From Aeromonas tecta (GTDB lineage: Bacteria; Pseudomonadota; Gammaproteobacteria; Enterobacterales; Aeromonadaceae), in the NCBI RefSeq assembly GCF_000820185.1, contig NZ_CDCA01000028.1, forward strand, positions 1-64,000: a DNA stretch of 64,000 nucleotides. Reading direction: 5' to 3'. The notes below the pieces were generated by a model. The model saw only the letters and a list, made by a program, of their open reading frames with translations, searched no databases and was not told the origin of the DNA. Positions 56,311-64,000 of this stretch are shown piece after piece. Each line of letters starts with the position of its first letter. The first letter of the stretch is position 1. The position numbers were made by a program, and so were the translations under genes.

Positions 56311-56700
56311 ATGAGTATCTCATTTGACAGCGCTCTTGGCGTGCACCCTTATGCCCTCGATGTGCGGGCGGATCGGGCGCGTATTCTGGCAGGGAACCTG
56401 GCCAATGTGGATACCCCCGGCTATCTGGCCCGGGATGTGGATTATAAGGCGATCCTCGGTCGTGTCGCCAAGCAAGTTGCGGCAGGAGATCAGAGTGCAT
56501 CGATCAGCCAGGGCGCGATGAACAATGACCTGCAGCATCCTCTCTATCGCATTCCTTATCAGGTATCCATGGATGGCAACACGGCCGAGCTCAGTGTGGA
56601 GCAGAGCAAGTTTGCCAACAATGCGACCGACTTTCAGACCAGCCTCACCTTCTTGAATATGAAAATCACCGGGATCGCCAAGGCGATCGAGGGCCGTTAA
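56311..56700 (+). CDS. flgB: Lateral flagellar proximal rod protein FlgB
   Basis: 129 residues; N-terminal rod signature RARILAGNLANVDTPGYLARDVDY. AAAAGGATG precedes the ATG. First gene of the rod-hook operon flgBCDEFGHIJK. Confidence 0.95.
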   Translation: MSISFDSALGVHPYALDVRADRARILAGNLANVDTPGYLARDVDYKAILGRVAKQVAAGDQSASISQGAMNNDLQHPLYRIPYQVSMDGNTAELSVEQSKFANNATDFQTSLTFLNMKITGIAKAIEGR

Positions 56701-56702
56701 TC

Positions 56703-57128
56703 ATGTCGTTCAATCGAATCTATGACATCGCGGGCAGTGCCATGCGGGCACAGACCGTCCGCCTCGACACGGTGGCATCCAATCTGGCCAACGTCGACAG
56801 CGCCGCCGGCAGTGAAGATGCCGCTTTCCGGGCCATCAAGCCCGTCTTCTCCACCCTCTATCAGCGGGTGCAGGATGCCGACGGGCTCGGCGCCGCGCAG
56901 GTGCAGATTGCTGGGATCGTGCAGTCGGATCGCCAGGTTGAGAAGCGCCTCGAGCCGACTAATCCGCTGGCCGACGGGGATGGTTTTGTCTACTACTCCA
57001 ACGTCAATGCGGTCGAAGAGATGGCGGACATGATGAGCGCCTCGCGCGGCTTCGAGACCTCGGTCGAGGTGATCAATCGCATCAACAGCATGCAGCAAGG
57101 GCTGCTGCGTCTTGGACAGGGAGCGTAA
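56703..57128 (+). CDS. flgC: Lateral flagellar proximal rod protein FlgC
   Basis: 141 residues; N-terminal RLDTVASNLANVDSA and C-terminal VNAVEEMADMMSASRGFETSVE helices that pack in the rod core. Two bases after flgB. Confidence 0.95.
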   Translation: MSFNRIYDIAGSAMRAQTVRLDTVASNLANVDSAAGSEDAAFRAIKPVFSTLYQRVQDADGLGAAQVQIAGIVQSDRQVEKRLEPTNPLADGDGFVYYSNVNAVEEMADMMSASRGFETSVEVINRINSMQQGLLRLGQGA

Positions 57129-57812
57129 ATGAGCCTGCCCCAAGTCAGCGGTCTGGATACCGCCCGCAGCGCCAGCCAGCACTCTGCGACCCCGGATATT
57201 GCCAGTAACAACGCCTCTGCCAGTCAGGGCGTGCAGCTACGCAATGAATTTCTGCAGATGATGGTGGCGCAGATCCAGAACCAGGATCCCACCAACCCGC
57301 TGGACGGTGCCCAGTACGTCACCCAGCTGGCCCAGTTCAGCATGGTGGAAGGGGTCGAAGGCCTCAAAGTGCTGCAGCAGAAATCCATCAACATGATGGA
57401 TACCCAACAGGTGCTGCAGAGCACGGATTTGATCGACAAGGAAGTGATGGTGCCGAGCCAGACCCTGAGCCAGAAGGATGAACAGAGCATCCGTGGGCAA
57501 GTGGAACTGGGCGGGGCCGCCGATCAGGTCGAACTCAAGGTCTATGACAAGCATGGCACCCTGGTTGCGACCAAGAATTGGGGGGAGAGCAAGGCCGGTG
57601 CACTGGATTATGCCCTGCCGACCCTGCCCGCCGGCGAGTACAGCTTCGAGGTGAAGGCCTCCCTCGCCGGAGTCGCCACGACCACCAAGAATTACGTGGC
57701 CAGCAAGGTCGAGCGTGTCAACTTGCCGGGTACGGGCGAAATCATGTTGCAGGTAGCGGGGGTAGGGGATGTTCCTCTGTTCAGTGCTGTCCAGTTTGGT
57801 AAATCGGCGTAA
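57129..57812 (+). CDS. flgD: Lateral flagellar hook-cap protein FlgD
   Basis: 227 residues; LRNEFLQMMVAQIQNQDPTNPLDGAQYVTQLAQFS is the family core (about 37-70), followed by FlgD_ig/Tudor domains. Scaffold for hook growth. Starts directly after the flgC stop codon. Confidence 0.95.
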   Translation: MSLPQVSGLDTARSASQHSATPDIASNNASASQGVQLRNEFLQMMVAQIQNQDPTNPLDGAQYVTQLAQFSMVEGVEGLKVLQQKSINMMDTQQVLQSTDLIDKEVMVPSQTLSQKDEQSIRGQVELGGAADQVELKVYDKHGTLVATKNWGESKAGALDYALPTLPAGEYSFEVKASLAGVATTTKNYVASKVERVNLPGTGEIMLQVAGVGDVPLFSAVQFGKSA

Positions 57813-57830
57813 TAAGATAGGAGCGAAACT

Positions 57831-59024
57831 GTGTCTTTTAGTATCGGACTGAGCGGCCTGCGCGCCGTCAACCAAGAGTTGAGTGTCATCAGTAACAACG
57901 TCGCCAATGCGAGCACCGCGGGTTTCAAATCCAGCCGTGCCGAGTTCGCTGCCATCTACGGCGGTGGCCAGGCTGGCGGGGTCGAGATGAACAATGTTTC
58001 CCAGAACTTCGAACGCAACGGTGATGTGATGCGAACGGGCCGTGGGCTGGACCTGGCAATCTCCGGCAATGGCTTCTTCGTGCTCAAGGACAGCAACGGC
58101 CAGACCTCCTACACCCGGGCCGGCATGTTCCAGCGTGATGCCAGCAACTACCTGACCACCGCCAATGGCACTCGTCTGCAGGGCTACACCACCAATGAGG
58201 CGGGAGAGCTGCAGTCGGGCGTGGTGGGCGACATTCAGGTGAAGGCTGGCAACTTGCCCGCCAAGGCCTCCGACAGTCTGGAGTTCGTGGCCAATCTCAA
58301 GGCGGATGCCAGCGTGATCGATCAGACGGCGCACCCCTTCGATCCGACCAAGTCCGAGAGTTACAGCTACTCCCAGTCCAGCAAGGTCTATGACTCCCTC
58401 GGGGTTGAACACACTGTCACCCAGTACTTCGTGAAGACGGGTGATAACAGCTGGCAGGTCAATTACGCCTTCAATGGTGCCAAGACGGGTACTCCAGTGA
58501 CCATGGCGTTCAACACCAATGGCACCCTGAAGACGCCGACCACGGCTCCGGTGTTGAATCTTACCCCTGCAGGTGCAGAGCCCATTGCACTCAAGGCGGA
58601 TCTGGCCAAGGTCAGTCAGTATGCCTCTGATTTCAACGCGACTCGCAACCAGTCAAATGGTTACACCGCGGGCGACTTGACCGGGGTCCGGGTCGATGCC
58701 GATGGCGGTGTCTATGCCACCTTCACCAATGGACAGAGCCTGCGGCAGGGCCAGGTGGTGATGGCCAACTTCACCAACCCCAATGGTTTGCTGCAAACCA
58801 ATAACACCACCTGGCAACAGTCATTCAGCTCGGGTCAGCCCGTGCTGGGTGCGCCTGGAACCGGGACTCTTGGCAACCTGACGGCGGGCGCCTATGAAGG
58901 TTCCAACGTCGATCTGACGGGGGAGCTGGTCAGTCTGATGACCTCCCAGCGCAACTATCAGGCCAACGCCAAGACCATCAGCTCGGCCGACAAGATGACT
59001 CAGGTTCTCTTCAACTCCTTCTAA
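57831..59024 (+). CDS. flgE: Lateral flagellar hook protein FlgE
   Basis: 397 residues; SFSIGLSGLRAVNQELSVISNNVANASTAGFKSSRAEF at the N-terminus and the matching C-terminal helix (SSADKMTQVLFNSF). GTG start with AGGAG upstream. Polymerises into the universal joint. Confidence 0.95.
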   Translation: MSFSIGLSGLRAVNQELSVISNNVANASTAGFKSSRAEFAAIYGGGQAGGVEMNNVSQNFERNGDVMRTGRGLDLAISGNGFFVLKDSNGQTSYTRAGMFQRDASNYLTTANGTRLQGYTTNEAGELQSGVVGDIQVKAGNLPAKASDSLEFVANLKADASVIDQTAHPFDPTKSESYSYSQSSKVYDSLGVEHTVTQYFVKTGDNSWQVNYAFNGAKTGTPVTMAFNTNGTLKTPTTAPVLNLTPAGAEPIALKADLAKVSQYASDFNATRNQSNGYTAGDLTGVRVDADGGVYATFTNGQSLRQGQVVMANFTNPNGLLQTNNTTWQQSFSSGQPVLGAPGTGTLGNLTAGAYEGSNVDLTGELVSLMTSQRNYQANAKTISSADKMTQVLFNSF

Positions 59025-59034
59025 GGCGTGATGC

Positions 59035-59769
59035 GTGGAAAAGCTTATCTATACCGCCATGTCGGGGGCGCAACATACCCTGATGGCCCAGCAAATCCGG
59101 GCAAACAACCTGGCCAACGTCAACACCGCCGGTTTTCGGGCCGATTTCGAGCGGGCCTCCGCCTATGCCCTGACCGGTGATGGCTATCAGAGCCGGGTGA
59201 TGGCCCGTGAAGAGCTGGCTGGCACCAACTTCACGCCAGGGGCCCTGATGCAGACCGGCCGCAAGCTGGATGTGGCGGTGCGTGGAGAGGGGTTCATCAC
59301 GGTGCAGACGGACGATGGCAAGGAAGCCTACACCCGTGCCGGCAACCTGGAGGTGGATGGCGAAGGGCTGTTAACCCTCAATGGCCGTCCGGTGCTGGGG
59401 GATGGTGGGGAAATGGTGCTTCCTGCCTACCGTGACCTGAGTTTTGGCAAGGACGGCTCCCTCAGCATCACTCCACCGGGTGGTGGTGCCCGTCTGGACG
59501 TGGGTCGCCTCAAACTGGTCAATCCCGACCCGGCCGATCTGGTGAAGGGCCAGGATGGCCTGTTCCGGCAGCGCTTGGGGGGAGATGCCGAGATCAGCGA
59601 GCAAGTGGTGCTGGCCTCCGGCTTCCTCGAAGGGGCGAACGTGAATGCGGTGGATGAGCTGATCAGCAGTATGTCGCTGACCCGCAACTTCGAGTTGCAG
59701 GTCAAGCTGATGAAGACCGCCGATGATCAGGCCAGGCAGGGCGCCCGGCTGATCTCCGGCCAGGGCTGA
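59035..59769 (+). CDS. flgF: Lateral flagellar rod protein FlgF
   Basis: 244 residues, proximal rod; MEKLIYTAMSGAQHTLMAQQIRANNLANVNTAGFRADFE. GTG start. Followed by an 89-base gap before flgG, longer than elsewhere in the operon. Confidence 0.94.
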   Translation: MEKLIYTAMSGAQHTLMAQQIRANNLANVNTAGFRADFERASAYALTGDGYQSRVMAREELAGTNFTPGALMQTGRKLDVAVRGEGFITVQTDDGKEAYTRAGNLEVDGEGLLTLNGRPVLGDGGEMVLPAYRDLSFGKDGSLSITPPGGGARLDVGRLKLVNPDPADLVKGQDGLFRQRLGGDAEISEQVVLASGFLEGANVNAVDELISSMSLTRNFELQVKLMKTADDQARQGARLISGQG

Positions 59770-59858
59770 CAGTGTTGAATGCGCTGGCCCTGGCCGGGCA
59801 CTGAACAAGAGTTGATGGAGCGCGTGGCGCTCCCGAATGAATCGGTGGAGAGACGAAG

Positions 59859-60644
59859 ATGCACGCAGCATTGTGGGTGAGTAAAACGGGTCTGTCGGCA
59901 CAAGATGCCAAGATGGCCAGCATTTCCAACAACCTGGCCAACGTCAACACGGTCGGCTTCAAGCGCGATCGGGTTGCCTTCGAGGATCTGTTCTATCAGG
60001 TCCAGCGCCAGCCTGGCGCGCAGCAGGATCAGCAGAACCTGTCCCCCATCGGCATCCAGATGGGTAACGGGGTACGGGTCGTCGGCACCCAGAAGGTGTT
60101 TACTCCAGGCCAGTTCCAGAACACCAATCAGGAGCTGGACATGGCCGTGGTCGGGGCGGGCTTCTTCGGGGTCGAGCGCCCGGATGGCGAAACGGCTTAC
60201 ACCCGTAACGGCCAGTGGCACCGCAATGCGGAAGGTCTGCTGGTCAACTCCGATGGTCTGCCCATGCTGCCGCAGATCCAGATCCCGGACAACGCGACCA
60301 AGGTGGCCATCGGTACCGATGGTACCGTGAGTGCCACCCTGCCGGGCCAGCAGGAGAATGTGGAGCTGGGTCGTATCACCCTGACCAACTTCTCGAACCC
60401 GGCCGGGCTCGAGGCGCTGGGGGGCAACCTCTATCGTGCGACGGGTGCCTCCGGCGAGGCCATCGAAGGGGTGCCGGGGGAAGAGGCCATGGGTGCCATC
60501 AAGCAGTTCACCCTGGAGAGCTCCAACGTCAACGTGGTGGAAGAGATGGTCGACATGATCACCACCCAGCGTGCCTATGAGATGAATGCCAAGGTGGTCT
60601 CCGCCGCCGATCAGATGCTCAAGTTCGTGACCCAGGCACTGTGA
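59859..60644 (+). CDS. flgG: Lateral flagellar distal rod protein FlgG
   Basis: 261 residues; LWVSKTGLSAQDAKMASISNNLANVNTVGFKRDRVAFEDLFYQVQRQPG includes the FlgG-specific insert that stiffens the rod compared with the hook. Overlaps flgH by one base. Confidence 0.96.
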   Translation: MHAALWVSKTGLSAQDAKMASISNNLANVNTVGFKRDRVAFEDLFYQVQRQPGAQQDQQNLSPIGIQMGNGVRVVGTQKVFTPGQFQNTNQELDMAVVGAGFFGVERPDGETAYTRNGQWHRNAEGLLVNSDGLPMLPQIQIPDNATKVAIGTDGTVSATLPGQQENVELGRITLTNFSNPAGLEALGGNLYRATGASGEAIEGVPGEEAMGAIKQFTLESSNVNVVEEMVDMITTQRAYEMNAKVVSAADQMLKFVTQAL

Positions 60645-61315
60645 TGATGGGGGCGATGTGGCGTTGCTTTGGGTTGATCTTGCTGCTGGGGGGATGCTCC
60701 ACATATGAGCTGCAGGCTCCCGAGCCCGGCGATGAGAAATGGGCCCCGTCCCGTTCCCAGATGACGAGGACGGGGGTGGGGGAAGATGGCAGCCTCTACC
60801 GTGGCGATTACATGATGACGCTGTTCCAGGATCGCCGCGCCTATCGCATCGGCGATATCCTGACGGTGATGCTGGAAGAGCGGACCCAGTCCAGCAAGAA
60901 AGCCAACACCAGCATGAACAAGAACAACAGCATCAATGTGCCGGCGCCTTCCATTGGTGGCGTGTCGCGGCCTGACTGGGGCGCCTCGGTCAGTGCCGAT
61001 CGGGACTTTGATGGCGGCGCCACCTCCAGCCAGCAGAACACCCTGGCGGGGGCCATTACCGTCACGGTGGCGGAGGTGATGCCAAATGGGGTGCTGGGGA
61101 TCCGCGGTGAGAAGTGGATCCGCCTCAACCAGGGGGATGAATACATCCGTCTGGGGGGCATGGTGCGGGTCGAGGATATCGATCAGAGCAACCGCATCTC
61201 ATCCCAGCGCATCGCCGATGCCCGCATCACCTACGCCGGGCGCGGCGCCCTCGCCGATAGCAATCAGATGGGCTGGCTGGCGCGTTTCTTCAGCTCCGCC
61301 TTCGCTCCCCTGTGA
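60644..61315 (+). CDS. flgH: Lateral flagellar L-ring lipoprotein FlgH
   Basis: 223 residues; lipobox LLGGC with C18, then the L-ring domain ([27 protein letters not shown]). Anchored in the outer membrane as the rod bushing. Several start codons are clustered (60641-60656); ATG 60644 was used. Confidence 0.94.
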   Translation: MMGAMWRCFGLILLLGGCSTYELQAPEPGDEKWAPSRSQMTRTGVGEDGSLYRGDYMMTLFQDRRAYRIGDILTVMLEERTQSSKKANTSMNKNNSINVPAPSIGGVSRPDWGASVSADRDFDGGATSSQQNTLAGAITVTVAEVMPNGVLGIRGEKWIRLNQGDEYIRLGGMVRVEDIDQSNRISSQRIADARITYAGRGALADSNQMGWLARFFSSAFAPL

Positions 61316-61323
61316 GGATCCAG

Positions 61324-62430
61324 ATGAAAAAATGGTGTATCGCCCTGATCTGCTTCGTCCTGCCGGGCGTGGCAGGGGCTGCCGCTCCCGCCAAACGGGC
61401 CTTGCTGGACATCGCCGACGTGCAGGGGATGAGAACCAACCAGCTGGTGGGCTATGGGCTGGTGGTCGGCCTCTCCGGTACCGGGGATCGCAGCCAGGTC
61501 AAGTTCACCGGCCAGTCCATGACCAACATGCTCAAGCAGTTTGGTGTGCAACTGCCCGATGATATCGATCCCAAGCTCAAGAACGTCGCCGCCGTGTCGG
61601 TGCAGGCGACCCTGCCGGCGCTGGCCGGCAAGGGGCAGCTGGTCGATGTGACCGTGACCTCTATCGGCGACGCCAAGAGTCTGCGGGGCGGTTCCTTGCT
61701 GCTGACTCCCATGCGTGGCATCGACGGTGAAGTCTACGCCGTTGCCCAGGGCAACCTGGTGGTGGCCGGGGTTAAGGCGGAGGGGCAGTCCGGCTCGTCT
61801 GTCACCATCAATGTGCCGACGGCGGGCATCATTCCCAATGGCGCCATCATCGAGCGGGAGGCGGCCAGCAGCTTTGCGGACAAGCCCGAGGTTGTCCTGA
61901 ATCTGCATCAGCCGAACTTCAAGACGGCGCGCAACGTGGAGCGGGAGATCAATCGCCAGCTGGGATCGGTTGCCAAGGCGGTCAGCGCCGGGCGCATCCA
62001 GATAGCGGCGCCCCGTGACGAGAGCCAGCGGATCTCCTTCATGGCCTTGCTGCAGGACATTCAGGTGGACATGGGCAATGAGCGGCCCAGGGTGGTCTTC
62101 AATAGCCGTACCGGCACAGTAGTGATGGGGCAAGGGGTCAAGGTGCGCAAGGCTGCCGTCAGTCATGGCAGCCTGACAGTGACCATAGGCGAGAGCCAGA
62201 CCGTCAGCCAGCCCAACGCCTTCTCCAACGGTCGCACCACCACCACCCCCAATTCGCAGGTCCAGGTTGATCGGGAACGCAACAACATGTTCGTCTGGCC
62301 GGAAGGCACCTCGCTGGAGGTGATCGTCAAGGCAGTGAATTCGCTGGGGGCGACCCCGGATGATGTCATGGCCATACTGCAAGCCCTCGATGAGGCGGGA
62401 GCCCTCGAGGGAGAGCTGGTGGTCATCTAA
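61324..62430 (+). CDS. flgI: Lateral flagellar P-ring protein FlgI
   Basis: 368 residues; signal peptide [21 protein letters not shown], then [29 protein letters not shown], the P-ring signature. The ATG preceded by GAGG is chosen over an in-frame GTG 12 bases upstream. Confidence 0.96.
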   Translation: MKKWCIALICFVLPGVAGAAAPAKRALLDIADVQGMRTNQLVGYGLVVGLSGTGDRSQVKFTGQSMTNMLKQFGVQLPDDIDPKLKNVAAVSVQATLPALAGKGQLVDVTVTSIGDAKSLRGGSLLLTPMRGIDGEVYAVAQGNLVVAGVKAEGQSGSSVTINVPTAGIIPNGAIIEREAASSFADKPEVVLNLHQPNFKTARNVEREINRQLGSVAKAVSAGRIQIAAPRDESQRISFMALLQDIQVDMGNERPRVVFNSRTGTVVMGQGVKVRKAAVSHGSLTVTIGESQTVSQPNAFSNGRTTTTPNSQVQVDRERNNMFVWPEGTSLEVIVKAVNSLGATPDDVMAILQALDEAGALEGELVVI

Positions 62431-62440
62431 GGATATTGAT

Positions 62441-62839
62441 ATGACCAAGATAACGTCGGAGCCTGGTTTCTATCAGGATCTCAATGAACTGCAGCAGATA
62501 AAGAGCAACCCGGATCAGCGGGCGGCCTTGGAGGCGGCGGCTGGCCAATTTGAGGTGAGCTTCCTGCAGACCGTCCTCAAGCATATGCGCTCGGCCTCCG
62601 ATGCCATGCAGGATGAGGATGACAAGCTGATAAAGGGCCAGGAGCTGTATCGCGACATGTATGACAGCCAGCTGGCGATGAGTCTGGTGAAGCGTGGCGG
62701 CATGGGGCTCAAGGAGCAGATGGTCAATCAACTGGCACCCACATTAAAGAATGACGAGCCAGTGGTCGCTTCGGAACAGCAGACCCTGGCTGCCTTCAGT
62801 CAGCCTCTGAATTCGGCAAAAATGAGGAAAATTGACTGA
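62441..62839 (+). CDS. flgJ: Lateral rod-cap protein FlgJ, lacking the muramidase domain
   Basis: 132 residues, equal to the N-terminal rod-cap domain only (AAAGQFEVSFLQTVLKHMRSASDAM, SQLAMSLVKRGGMGLKEQMVNQL). Enterobacterial FlgJ has about 313 residues with a C-terminal glucosaminidase; here that domain is absent, so wall opening must use another hydrolase. Its stop overlaps the flgK start. Confidence 0.92.
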   Translation: MTKITSEPGFYQDLNELQQIKSNPDQRAALEAAAGQFEVSFLQTVLKHMRSASDAMQDEDDKLIKGQELYRDMYDSQLAMSLVKRGGMGLKEQMVNQLAPTLKNDEPVVASEQQTLAAFSQPLNSAKMRKID

Positions 62840-64000
62840 TGTCGCTGCTCAATATCGGTTTTAGCGGACTTAATGCGGCCCAGATCGCGCTCAACGTCAC
62901 CGCCCAGAATATCGCCAACGTCAATACCATCGGTTACAGCCGCCAGGAGGCCACCATGGGCAGCCTTGCCGGTTTTGGCCGACTGGATAACGGCATGGGC
63001 GTAGAAGTGAACGGGGTGCGCCGGATCACCGATGACTATCTGGTGTCCCAGCATTGGCGCAGCCGCTCCGCGACCGGTGCATCCTATGCGTTTCATCAGT
63101 ACATCAACACCACTGAGCAGTTGCTCGGCAGCGAGTCGATGAACATCACCAAGGGACTGGACAGCTTCTTCGCCTCCCTCAATGCCGCGCTCGACAGCCC
63201 GGAGACACCGGCCCAGCGCAGCCAGATCGTCAGCTCTGCCGGGGCGCTTGCCAACCGCTTCGGCCAGCTGAACGAGAGCCTGCTGACCCAGGAAAAGCAG
63301 ATCGACGATCAGCTCGGCAGCACCATTACTCAGGTCAACAGCTACCTGAAACAGGTGGCTGAACTCAATACCCAGATCAGCGAGCAGGCCTCCAAGGGGG
63401 TCAATACCTCGACCCTGGAGGACAGTCGCGAGCAGGTGGTGCGTGAGCTCTCGACCTTCATGGAGGTCAGGGTCAACCGGCAGAGTGACGGTTCCTTCTC
63501 GCTGAGCCTGCCACAAGGCCAACCGCTGGTACTGGCGGGGAGCAGCAGCACCCTCTCGCTGGCTGGCGATGCCCTGAATCTCAGTTTTGGCCCGCAAACC
63601 TTTGAGGTCCCCAAACTGCAAGGGGGCACCCTGGCAGGGGTGCTGGAGTATCGCACCACTGTGCTGCGTCCCTTGCGTGCTGAGCTCAATCAGATCGCGA
63701 AGAAGCTGGCGGATGATTTCAATGCCAAGCAGGGGGGCGGGATTGACTTGAACGGCGATCCGGGCAAACCGCTGTTCAGTTACGATCCTCTCAATCCGTC
63801 CGGCACTCTCACGGTGGCGGACGGTTTCACTGGCGATCATCTGGCCTTTGCCAAGGCAGGGGGCGGCACCGGGGATAACCGTAATTTGCAGGAGCTGTTG
63901 ACCATCAAGGACAGCCAGTATGACGCCTACAGTGCGCTGCTCGGCCGCATGGCGGTGCAGAGTGGCCAAGGCAAGGCGACCATGGAGGCAGACGCCAACA
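62839..64000 (+). CDS. flgK: Lateral hook-filament junction protein FlgK (5' part)
   Basis: The first 387 codons are present and the gene runs off the right edge. N-terminal MSLLNIGFSGLNAAQIALNVTAQNIANVNTIGYSRQEA matches HAP1. ATG overlaps flgJ stop (TGATG). Joins hook to filament and is a client of FlgN. Confidence 0.95.
   Translation, partial: MSLLNIGFSGLNAAQIALNVTAQNIANVNTIGYSRQEATMGSLAGFGRLDNGMGVEVNGVRRITDDYLVSQHWRSRSATGASYAFHQYINTTEQLLGSESMNITKGLDSFFASLNAALDSPETPAQRSQIVSSAGALANRFGQLNESLLTQEKQIDDQLGSTITQVNSYLKQVAELNTQISEQASKGVNTSTLEDSREQVVRELSTFMEVRVNRQSDGSFSLSLPQGQPLVLAGSSSTLSLAGDALNLSFGPQTFEVPKLQGGTLAGVLEYRTTVLRPLRAELNQIAKKLADDFNAKQGGGIDLNGDPGKPLFSYDPLNPSGTLTVADGFTGDHLAFAKAGGGTGDNRNLQELLTIKDSQYDAYSALLGRMAVQSGQGKATMEADAN

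Overview
This window looks like a chromosomal segment of an Aeromonas (A. hydrophila group). The coding DNA is moderately GC-rich. The order kdsD-kdsC-lptC-lptA-lptB-rpoN-hpf-ptsN-rapZ-ptsO, divergent from mlaFEDCB-ibaG-murA, is typical of Gammaproteobacteria. Two accessory blocks point to Aeromonas: a DUF4310/4311/4312 cluster whose families were named partly after A. hydrophila loci, and a lateral-type flagellar cluster with lafK in the middle. Species assignment is an inference; no database search was possible.

Layout. (1) 1-6950: tmaR, an atypical bifunctional penicillin-binding protein, darP, a small secreted protein of unknown function, and pmbA. (2) 6988-18530: cell-envelope and nitrogen-PTS core. 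The minus strand carries murA, ibaG and the Mla phospholipid-transport operon. The plus strand carries Kdo synthesis (kdsD, kdsC), LPS export (lptCAB), sigma-54 (rpoN), hpf, ptsN, rapZ and ptsO. (3) 18549-26208: a minus-strand accessory operon with a PRD protein, a glycine-rich SFCGS protein, DUF4312, two membrane proteins (DUF4311, DUF4310), an amidohydrolase, DgaE-like and DgaF-like enzymes, and a large PRD/EIIB/EIIA regulator. It is the least understood system here and reads as uptake plus breakdown of an amino-sugar-acid-like substrate, possibly under CRP. (4) 26527-40241: housekeeping genes: degS, degQ, zapG, zapE, rplM-rpsI, petABC, sspAB, dolP, diaA, yraN, lpoA, rsmI. (5) About 40407-40794: RNase P RNA. 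(6) 41022-64000: lateral flagellar cluster fliMNPQR-flhBA, a c-di-GMP-I riboswitch, lafK, fliEFGHIJ, flgNMA (minus strand), flgBCDEFGHIJ and a truncated flgK.

How the parts connect. RpoN (region 2) is the sigma factor that a LafK-type activator (region 6) would use, and a sigma-54-like site lies before flgB. The riboswitch before lafK suggests that intracellular c-di-GMP gates production of the master activator, and so the decision to build lateral flagella. FlgM and FlgN supply the later checkpoint and chaperone functions. Filament, sigma-28 and motor genes are not seen and probably lie beyond the right edge.
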